From Calliphora vicina (taxonomy: Eukaryota; Arthropoda; Insecta; Diptera; Calliphoridae): 64,000 nucleotides of DNA. The position numbers were made by a program, and so were the translations under genes. The DNA is taken from NCBI RefSeq assembly GCF_958450345.1, contig NC_088783.1:99815302-99879301 (forward strand). Reading direction: 5' to 3'. Below are positions 55,994 to 64,000 of this stretch, piece by piece; the first letter of the stretch is position 1, and each line of letters starts with the position of its first letter. Below the pieces are notes generated by a model. It saw nothing but the letters and a program-made list of their open reading frames with translations. It was not told the origin of the DNA and ran no database searches.

Positions 55994-56086
55994 CTATAAG
56001 GTAAACGATGGGCAGAAGCGACTGAGAACAAAACCATTGGTTAAATGTTGCAGCAGGTGACGTCCGCCCATTTGATCCATGATCAT
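55994..56086 (-). other. Possible start exon or leader in frame with the host exon, ending in TAG
   Basis: ATG at 56086 (context AAAACATGA) and again at 56080 open a 30-residue frame, 'MIMDQMGGRHLLQHLTNGFV' plus 'LSRFCPSFTL'. It then meets TAG at 55994-55996 and continues in the same frame as the host exon. Either this is intron ending at that AG, or the gene has a mutated or read-through stop. Confidence 0.45.
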
Positions 56087-56953
56087 GTTTTTAAATGGTT
56101 GAATAAATCAACTTTGAATTAATTAAGTTTACGTTTAATTGTTTTATTTCATTTACACTAGCAGTTAATTATAATACACTTTATTTTTTATAAAATTACC
56201 GATTTGCTGCTACATTATCGTTTCGATCGTTATTACTCGAATAACGCTCACAAATAACACAACATAACGCACTGTTAAATGTTAGAGCGAGCATGTATGA
56301 ATAATGTTGCTAAGTTTAGCCAACAAACCAAATGTGCCACCGTTTATTTTACATTTCGCAAGATGTTTCTGTTTTCTTTCTCTTCTGCATTTGCCACTCT
56401 ATAGTTTTGTATTCGATTAGTCTGTATGGGTATGTTTGCATGTACATAAATTGTGGTTAAATGAATCCAAATAAAACAGTAGAATAATAGGTTGCAAGTT
56501 GGTAATGAACAGTTAAACGAACTGAGCGAATGAAGTGAACGAACCGAAAGGTTGTAGGTGGCTGTAGATAAAGCTGAAGCAGAATTTGCCGTTACAAATT
56601 GATTCAAATTACAATTTACGCTACAAAAACAATCACACACGAAATGACAAAAAATACGTTTTATGAAAGCATATGTGTGCGGAACGAAGTAAGAATGCGT
56701 CGTTGTATGAGTGTAAAATAGAAAACAACAACAACCATTTTTTACTCCCACAACCATACCAAACGATCGTTTTTTTAATATTTGACAATAAATAGCCCTA
56801 CTCTTTTTCAAGTAATGCCGCCACAATGTTGTGCAGTTTTCCCACTTTAATATACAACATTTCCAAAACCTCCTGACTCACATTAAAACAAAGAAAAATC
56901 GGTTTGAGCAGCAAAATAAATAATTTAAACACAAGTAAAGGATGTTTTTTATA
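56087..56953. other. Unique DNA upstream of the host exon
   Basis: Contains a 160-residue minus-strand open frame (56344-56826) with mixed Cys/Thr/Asn composition and no domain. It may be 5' UTR or promoter DNA rather than coding. 'gaacgaagtaagaatgcgtc' and 'gttgtatgagtgtaaaatag' are GC-richer patches. No core promoter could be fixed. Confidence 0.4.
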
Positions 56954-57646
56954 GAGGCGGAGAACTTTAAATTTAAATAAAACAGATTAAAACGTTTTTA
57001 AATCCATCCAATTTTATGGCATTAATGTGTAAATAGGCTTTCGGGCATGTGGCCGCCGCTAGCGCGTACATGGCGTAACCTGGAGGTACAATTTTCACAC
57101 ACCTTTCACAATAAATCAGGCTGCATTTCGGCAGTAACGCGTCGAAAATTCGTGTCATAGTGATCGATAGTTTCTGTGTTATCTATATCATATCCCAAGA
57201 AAAATAATCGTATGGTGTCGAATCACATAACCGAGGTAGCCAGTTAACAGGTCCATTTATTGAAATTATTCGTTCGCCATGTGAAAAATTCTGTACGATT
57301 TAAATGTTGTAAACGCGCATATCAAGATCCAAAATTATTTATAATTGTTGAGCAGAATGTTGCGCTCTGCACGGCGTCTTTCGTATTATCGTCAAAAGCA
57401 AAATGTATTTCGAAAACGATCCATAGTTTCTCCAACTAATCGCTCTGATGGACGATTATGAACAGCATAAAATATACATAATGCCCGATGAGTTTGTCGA
57501 ATTGAACCATGATTTTCAAAATAAATTTGCTCTGGCGTAACTCTCTTCCTGATAAATTGCCAAACCAAACTAACCTCAAAACAACCGAGAACTGTAAAAT
57601 TAGCTGTCACGGAAAACAGTGCTGCCAATTTAAAGTTCTCTGCCTC
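56954..57646. mobile_element. 693-bp TA-flanked deletion derivative of a mariner-superfamily transposon
   Basis: The inverted ends GAGGCGGAGAACTTTAAATT (left) and GAGGCAGAGAACTTTAAATT (right, read inward) differ at one base. TA flanks both ends (56952-56953 and 57647-57648). It encloses a transposase pseudogene that has lost its middle, so its boundaries are fully defined. Confidence 0.92.
56973..57628 (-). pseudogene. Transposase with DUF4817-type HTH, catalytic middle deleted
   Basis: The N-terminal open piece (57392-57628) reads 'VTPEQIYFENHGSIRQTH', 'HNRPSERLVGETMDRFRNTF', the DNA-binding part of the family. It is followed after a deletion by 'INGPVNWLPRLCDSTPYDY' and 'FSW' (around 57240), with the third Asp region. 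The C-terminal open piece (56973-57158) has 'PPGYAMYALAAATCPKAYLH', a decayed form of the 'SRGGHMPEIIFH'-type tail. The first two catalytic Asp segments are missing. Inactive. It is the best-defined member of the family also at 38500 and 47650. Confidence 0.85.
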
Positions 57647-57648
57647 TA

Positions 57649-58555
57649 AAAAAAAAACCCTTTATATACCCAAATTCTTAAAACATCATGGAATCATGTT
57701 TACAGTTAAAGAAATGGCAACAATATAAGTTGTTTTTTTTTTCTTAAAATAACTTTTTTTTTTCAGTGATAAAAGCGCAAACTCTAAATATTCTCTTACA
57801 GTCCTTCTCTCTGATGGAGAGGAATTCAATATATTATTCATGTATTGAACCAAAAAATAAATACATGCATACACACTTAAATACTCTACAAAATACATTC
57901 TGCAAGAGCATAAACTTCTTGAACATCATCGTCGACCATAAACATTTACAATGGCAATTAACACGCAGTACTTCCTTGGTAGAGTCAGGAGCTGTTAACT
58001 TAAATGTAAATTTACAACTCAATTCAACTTCCCCTTCATGTGGTTGCTGGTTGCAAAACCACATTTATCGTTTGCTGCATGTGAGAAAGAGACATAAAAC
58101 AGGAAAGCGATTGTGGAAAAAGCTTCTCTCGTAAAGAAAACAATTCGTCACTTACACAACGCTGGCTCTACTAATACTACTTGGCCATCATTAAATTTTA
58201 TCCACCTGCATGTCCGTTTACCTCTCTGTCTGCCTTCTTCTATCCATCGTTCGCATTCGTGCAACAACAGCCACCACAACTATGGAGTTTTTACACTGCA
58301 ATAAAACATCGAATTTTATTCATTTAAAAAATCAATTTTAATTAAAAATAAACAAAAAAAAATCTTGTTAAATAAAAATGTGTGTATCTTGCCCAAATAA
58401 ATAATTCGAAGTAATAAAATAAATTATCCTTTTTAATATAAAAATACAATATACTTATGTAAAGGTTAAAATTAGGCTATTTCCTTAAAATTTGGAAAGA
58501 ATAGTTTCTCATTCCTTTATTCAAATCTTACTGCACCTGTTATCAGAATGGCAAT
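57649..58555. other. Unique island, no gene called
   Basis: Overlapping frames of 122 (plus, 57766-58134), 76 (minus) and 63 residues occur in moderately GC-rich unique DNA. None has a domain or matching splice signals that I can defend. It may be host exon or noncoding DNA; transcript evidence would decide. Confidence 0.35.
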
Positions 58556-58790
58556 AGTCTTTAAAACACGTTCAACGGTCTTCCGGTTGGAAGCATTCTC
58601 CATAGGATGTCACATTTAATGCTCCAATTGATACCTTTCGGCCCTATTAGTACCAATTGCCCTTTTGCCTGAGTAAATGGCCACATAGGCAATTTCTGTC
58701 TAGAAAGATGCCAAGATACTTTTCACAATCTGTGATATCCAGACTGAATTCATTCAGTTTCGGGGGTTTAAATTTGGAATTTAGAAATGA
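58556..58790 (-). pseudogene. LOA-like reverse transcriptase thumb fragment
   Basis: The minus strand reads 'KPPKLNEFSLDITDCEKYLG' followed by 'IFLDRNCLCG'. It corresponds to 'LNEISLEI..NNAKYLGIILD' of the long element at about 35660, so it is the same family. Stops follow; isolated fragment. Confidence 0.75.
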
Positions 58791-59034
58791 GATCTATTGA
58801 TCTCGACCATATACATAGGTGTATATTTATGACCATTTAATATAGGCTATATACATATTAGTAAGCCAAGGTGTTACTAGATTCTCATTTTTCTCTAGTC
58901 TGCTACAGTAATATCGTCTCTAACAGCGAATTTGAACAAGCTACTTATAACCTAGTGAATTCAGTGATAACTCCCATTATTAAACAAAATAGCAAGTTGA
59001 ACAATTTATATAACATTTTGCATATACATGCATA
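58791..59034. other. AT-rich stretch, nothing recognised
   Basis: A 61-residue frame at 58871-59056 runs into the LTR and is chance. Confidence 0.4.
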
Positions 59035-59408
59035 TTTTTACGTTTTTACCTTTTAGAAAAGGTGATTTACATCCTTTAAATTTGATTGCAAATAACAGAA
59101 GCTTAGTTGTTGTTTAAAAATTGTAACAACTCTTTATTTATTTAAATTTACACAACAATTTAAATAGTCACTTTATTTTAATAGACACACTTATGTACAA
59201 GAATACACTGGTAATCGACTGAATTGACTGTCATCGCTGCCACTATTTATATACAGTGCCGTTTTCCAGCTGTTTCATGAATTATCTTAACGGACAAAAC
59301 TAGAATGTTCTATTTAGAAGAAGTAGAAGTTTCTAATGATGGAAATGTTTATAAACATGATGAATGTTGCAAGCAATCGTTACAGAACGTTAATGCAACT
59401 TCGTAACA
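59035..59408 (-). mobile_element. Solo LTR, family A
   Basis: On the minus strand it starts TGTTACGAAGTTGCATTAAC, has 'cattctagttttgtccgtta', an AATAAA in 'aaataaataaagagttgtta', and ends 'ctaaaaggtaaaaacgtaaa'. It is the most readable copy of the family. The final CA is mutated. No internal genes. Confidence 0.7.
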
Positions 59409-59890
59409 ATATGTACAAAGTACAACCGATAGGAAATAAGAAGCGTTACAACAACCATTATTGCATTGACCAACTACTAAATAATTCATTAATTTCATAG
59501 CAAAATTAGAGATAAATATACCCTTTCTCTAAGGTTGGCTAACAATTCGAAACGTAACGGTAACGCAAATTTTTATTATAAAATTTACAAAACCTAAACA
59601 TAAATTGAGAAAGGTGGTAGGTATTATATTTCATTTCATTTCAATAAACTCAGTTGTGGTAAATAAAAATTTGTATTTTTATAATTTAAAATTGCTTTTA
59701 GAATAACGGTAACTATGGTGAGAAGTATCAGTAACGGTAAAAAAAATATCTTTTGGCAAATGCTAAAATTATTAAAATTCTATATACATCAGGAGCGGAT
59801 CCAGCGGTGAAAAGTTTAGGCTGTTATGTTTGCTATTTAAAATTTGCTCGTTTGAATTTCTTCAATAATGTTGTAATTTTTGATCGCAGG
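59409..59890. repeat. 'ggttggctaacaattcgaaacg' repeat and flank
   Basis: 59535-59740 starts 'ggttggctaacaattcgaaa' and ends 'acggtaactatggtgag' with an AT-rich centre, as in 19481-19720 and 16680. The rest is unassigned. Confidence 0.45.
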
Positions 59891-59894
59891 GGTC

Positions 59895-60290
59895 TAAAAA
59901 TTTTACAAAAATACTCGATTTTGTATTTTTGTGTAGTATTCAAAACCAAAAACCGTTCAACCGGTTTTTTCATCTTTGTAAACTCCGCCGGTTTTGATTT
60001 TTTTAACTTTTCGGTTTTTTCACAAACCGGTTTTTGTAAGACGGTTAACCGGTTTTAATGAAATATATTTTCTAAAGCTCATTCAAACATATTTATGAAT
60101 AACTTTGATACCATTTATTTTATAGAAAATTGTAGCATTTGATATAAAATAATTTAAAAATTCTAAATTTCCATTAAATAAAAATTTAATATAAACCGGT
60201 TAACCGGTTTTTAAAAAAACACGCTTTTCGGTTAAACCGGAAACCGGTTTTTAAAATTTGCCGGTTTTTTTGGACACTCTAGTAGTTAAT
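59895..60290. repeat. AACCGGTT-rich palindromic element ending AGAGTGTCC
   Basis: At least seven 'ccggtttt' or 'aaccggtt' boxes occur, for example 'ggttaaccggttttaatg' and 'cggttaaaccggaaaccggt'. The end reads 'ggtttttttggacactctag', giving AGAGTGTCCAAAAAAACC inward. The left end was not found. The 101-residue frame at 59753 is a by-product. Confidence 0.65.
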
Positions 60291-60600
60291 TCCGTTTGCA
60301 TTTAAGGTGACGATATGTAATAGTAAAAAATAATTATTTAAAAATTAATTAATTATCTGCATTACAAACTAGAAATAGCTACTACATTTTAAATGCAAAT
60401 ACATACATTCATATTCAATATTTATTTGCACCTTGGTTACAGTTGAGTACACGTCCATTTTTTTTATTATTAATGACAAGCCTGTTCTATAAACTTATAA
60501 ATTATGTATAGAATTAATTCATGCAATAAATTAAAATTAAATATGTATTGAAAAATGTTTACTTAATTAAATTTTGTGCAGTGTATTTTAAATTTTACCT
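60291..60600. other. AT-rich stretch, nothing recognised
   Basis: No gene or repeat end. Confidence 0.4.
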
Positions 60601-61620
60601 TAACCGAACTCCCACACAAATAATAAAAACTACTAACTTTCAAGCACAAAAACAACAACAACAAGAAAGTGAAACAAAAGCAACAATGTCACAATCGTAA
60701 CTCTGCTTAAGAGTAACAGAGATGGAAAATTATTAAACCTCTTACGTGGACAATGCAAAATTGTTGTATCGTGCAAAAGAGCAGAGCAATAAAAGATGAA
60801 TGAAATTCTATTAGAAAAAAAAATGGTTTCACTTAACAGCGACACTTAAGAAGACACTAACTAACAACAGCAAAAACAACAACTGCAGCAGCAGCAAAAA
60901 ATGAAATATTTTTCTGCTTCAGCAAGCAGAAGTGTATAAACAAAAATAATTATACAAAAGACAACAACTACAATGACGACGACGACACACGAAAGAAAAC
61001 AAATGAGAAAATAATCAATTTACCAGCCAACATAAAGTACCCAGGGCAAACATGCGTGAGAGTGAAAGAGCGCAATATATGAATGGTGGCTTCAAATAAG
61101 GGTGTGGTTAATAAAAATACTGGGAAATTTTTATTTGTGTGTACACAATATCCAAATATTGTGTAGAAAACAAAAACAAAACTGAATAATGTTTTTGTGT
61201 ATGGCTTTCTATATGGGGTGGAAATGTAAAGTTCAAATAGATTAAATCTTAAATTAACAAGGAAAAAAAAACAAATAAAAAGAAAGTAAAGGCAACAAAG
61301 ATGGAAATAAAAATAAATAAACTTTTGCTAATTGTAAGTGTAAAAGTGTTATGTTTGTTGTTGGCGTTTTTCTTATAAATTTATGGAGAATATCCCACTT
61401 GGCGGGGTTACACATTTATACCAACACTTGGAAAAAAATACTAATAATTTGTGTAAAAATGTATGTATTATTGCATCCCCGTACATCCTTTTTGTATAAA
61501 TGTGTACATACTTCATTGTATTGTAGACATTTTGTAAAATTATTATTATTATTGCGATTATTATTACTCATTTAACACAACAACATTATGATGATTAACT
61601 ACATTAAGTTTAGGAGTTGT
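60601..61620. other. Unique island with CAA/CAG runs
   Basis: 'aaaacaacaacaacaagaaa', 'aacaactgcagcagcagcaa', 'atgacgacgacgacacacga' and a late (TTA)n run near 61540. The texture is of fly regulatory, UTR or intron DNA. A 74-residue frame at 61351 is chance. Confidence 0.4.
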
Positions 61621-62450
61621 CAGTGTTGCCATAAGAAATAAATTACAAAAAAACGATTCGATTTTTTAAAAAAAATATGTCACCATACTACAAATTAGGT
61701 TTGGTAAAGTATTGTATACGTAATTAATATCAAATATTTTAATATGTCTCTCTACTATTTCAATAATATATACATAGATTAGTCGAGTATTTTAATAATC
61801 TGTATAAATATGTAATAAGGGGGGTGCAAACGGTAATTGCCGCCCCCAAAACCGAAAAGTTTTAATATAATAAAGCATTAAATCTAAACAATTTCTGCCG
61901 TTTTCGATTTTTCATGAGTTTTTTAAAACACAAAAATTTTCTATTTTCACTTAAAAAATATATTTTTTGCTTCAATTTGTTATTATAACTCCGAAATTAC
62001 TGAGCCTATTAAAACGCAATAGGTATATAAACATATTAAAGGTCATTTAAATTTCGAACTTTTCTAAGTTTACATTAATAACATCGGACTAACCCTTTTT
62101 GAGTTCTCATAAATTATGTGGAGAAACATCTAAAAAAAATTCACAATTTAAAAAAAAAAAATTAATAAAAAATCTATCCATAGAATTCAAAAATTTTACC
62201 ATTTTTATACTTAGGTCACCATGATGCATTAAATCTATATAGTGGTTAGTGAAGTCTTTTTTTGCTGTTGACCTGTGTTATGTTTACAAGCTCTAATAAT
62301 TTGGGGATTTTTTTGTACAGTATGCCTTGGTTTCTGAAATTTAACAATTGTATAAAGATAAATTACAATTTAAATTTAAGGTAATCATCAAAATTTTCAC
62401 GTTATGTTATCTGCGCGTTTCATCCTATTGATTTGCGTGATTTAATTTGA
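61621..62450. other. AT-rich stretch, nothing recognised
   Basis: A 'ggggggtgcaaacggtaatt...cccccaaaac' patch at 61818-61852 is the only GC feature. No gene. Confidence 0.4.
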
Positions 62451-62499
62451 ATTAGTGTCTGATCGATGTTTCGGTTAGAAATTATTACTAGCCAGAATT

Positions 62500-63560
62500 T
62501 TCGGCAGATTTGGTGAGGGCATCGATTTATGTACAATTCCACCGTTTACATTTCACATTTAGATATTGTCCACCTCTCGCACCCATGAAGTAGTTTTGAT
62601 GGATATGTTCTGAGCACTGTTGCCAAAGGAAGCAAGGAAAAAGTTCTTAATCAGAGATTATGGCATTCGATATCGAGCAAGAAATATAGTACATTTTATT
62701 ATAATTTCGATATAGAAATGTTTTTTCGATACGATAGCTTATTCATCACGATCACGAATGCGGTAATTTAGTGCCAGTTTTAGATCCCTAAATATTCTCT
62801 ACACAACATTTTTTAGTTTGTATACATAATCCCGGTATTCATCAGCACTTAAATCCAGGACTCATGGTAGAGAAGTGTGTGCTCACGACATTATTTATGT
62901 AAAGCTGGCATAATATTATTAAAATTAGGAAATTGATTTAATAAATCAGTAAATTCTTCTAATTGAGCCTTTTCTAATTTGTGTTAAATCATTTAGATAC
63001 ATTTTTTCCAACGGTAAAAAGTAATTTTTATTTGAAAATTTAATTTCAAAATCAGATCTAGTTTTTATATCATCAAATACTTGTGATTTTATTATAAATG
63101 TTTTAACTCAGGTTGCGAAATAAATAGCAGCTGCTTTTCTGTTTTTTTTTTCAAATCGTTTAAAAGTTCTAGAGTGTATGAAAGGAACTCTAAATATTTT
63201 TGTGATGTCGGTGTTTAACCAATCAATTCTGCGGGACATTAGTAGGGGTTTCAAACATTTCTAAGTATATATTTCTAAATATTCCTTTAAAGCTTTGTAT
63301 TGCTCTAGACTCTAGAGTTCCGTCTACACTTGATTTAAATGAAAGCTAGTATCTTGTTACTGCCGGACTTAAAATTGTATGGTTGTCTAATTAAAAGAAA
63401 TGTTGGTATATTGAAATTTATATAACCTTTTGGAGTTTCTACAATAATAAACCGCTATATTTCTCATCATGTCCTCAATTGAATTAATCTAACTTCTAGC
63501 ATGATTTTAAGACCATTAGGTGCATGAAATGACAGCTAAATTAATTACATAAGATATTTT
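62500..63560 (-). pseudogene. Probable decayed hAT-type transposase, C-terminal half
   Basis: The minus strand in shifting frames reads 'FIIKSQVFDDIKTRSDFEIK', 'FSNKNYFLPLEKMYLNDL', 'LEEFTDLLNQFPNFNN', 'VLDLSADEYRDYVYKLKNVV' and 'EVDNI..NVNGGIVHKSMPS'. The order and flavour (N-Y-LPLE, 'IMPAL', a 'VN-IK-K..NG' tail) resemble the C-terminal half of insect hAT transposases. Many stops and no terminal repeats are seen. The identification is tentative. Confidence 0.4.
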
Positions 63561-63801
63561 CCACAGACTTCTTTAAAAGTCTAAAAACAGAATTATGTTA
63601 TCCAGCCATAAGTCACACTTTTGTTAAATGAAATCTGAATCTGACAGAAAAAAATAAAAATCAAGAATTTATTTTATGAAAATATAGTTGGAAACGATCA
63701 AAATGTTATGCTTGTCTTGACTCTCCGATATTTTCTTCTGAAGGCTTTTTTCCTTAGAAATTTCAAGAATAATTATTATATTCGGCCTCTGATAATATTA
63801 C

Positions 63802-64000
63802 ACAGAAAAAAATTACGACAAATCAATTGTCATATTAAATACCAAATTCGTCAATACAATTATTTTTTTAATTGAAAAGGCACCAACAACCGATATTGTG
63901 AATACAAAAAATAATTTTGTTGATAAAAATTGTTAAAACTTAACAAATATTTTTAAATATCGAGTCTGTTTTATTGAACAACTAATATATTAACAAACAA
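63802..64000. repeat. Repeat starting TTACACAGAAAAAA, continues off the window
   Basis: 'ttacacagaaaaaaattacg' is followed by 'aaattcgtcaatac' and 'caattg' half-palindromes, comparable with 6361-6600. It is cut by the window end. Confidence 0.4.

Noticed and set aside
56344..56826. 160-residue minus-strand open frame upstream of the host exon
   Set aside because: Mixed composition with no motif. It could be 5' UTR; without transcript or conservation evidence I do not call it coding.
57766..58134. 122-residue plus-strand open frame
   Set aside because: It overlaps a comparable minus-strand frame; no domain, signal peptide or splice sites that fit.
1..64000. CRISPR arrays, operons, phage or plasmid origins
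   Set aside because: No regularly spaced direct repeats with spacers and no prokaryotic gene structure anywhere in the window.

Overview
The window looks like nuclear DNA of a dipteran, most likely a calyptrate fly (house fly, stable fly or blow fly type). The reasons are: very AT-rich DNA with almost no open coding sequence; fly-type interspersed repeats ending in a 'ggcacagccgaatata' block and carrying the 'gacagacggacagatagaca' block; (CAA)n/(CAG)n-rich unique islands; and transposon families typical of flies. It is not bacterial, and I see no operon, CRISPR array, rRNA or intact tRNA. Naming the group is inference, not a database result.

The window is mostly a graveyard of mobile elements, often nested. 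The left end holds the only transposase with an uninterrupted frame (76-1083, Tc1/mariner-like, DD37E spacing). Then come Helitron-like fly repeats, a perfect 542-bp tandem duplication (2776-3859), several tiny MITEs whose target-site duplications can be read directly (TAA, TTA, TA and 8-bp types), broken non-LTR retrotransposon pieces (7421-8240, 13990-14650), LTRs of one family (11.1, 27.0, 44.2, 52.1 and 59.2 kb), and decayed Tc1 and mariner transposases (23.3-25.0 kb).

The middle of the window (19.8-41.2 kb, with one piece at 53 kb) is dominated by long foldback elements whose ends read CACAGTG or CACAATG. One is complete at 39761-41174 with arms of about 370 bp, one short copy is complete at 28317-28975, and several are truncated. 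A separate 2.4-kb foldback (30373-32783) has arms of about 450 bp and ends CACAGTG/CACTATG. None of these has a recognisable transposase. A long decayed LOA/Lian-like non-LTR retrotransposon (about 34257-36780) is followed by a tRNA-derived SINE-like unit.

The right part has more decayed transposases (38.5, 47.6-48.2, 56.9-57.6 and about 62.5-63.5 kb), a non-LTR retrotransposon with ORF1 end plus endonuclease (53912-54707), and one convincing host exon on the minus strand (55525-55993) that ends in a consensus splice donor. I cannot name its gene. Unique islands around 15.6-16.3, 21.3-22.3, 29.5-30.1, 37.8-38.3, 42.2-42.9, 47.1-47.6, 55.4-58.3 and 60.6-61.6 kb are probably intronic, intergenic or regulatory DNA of host genes.
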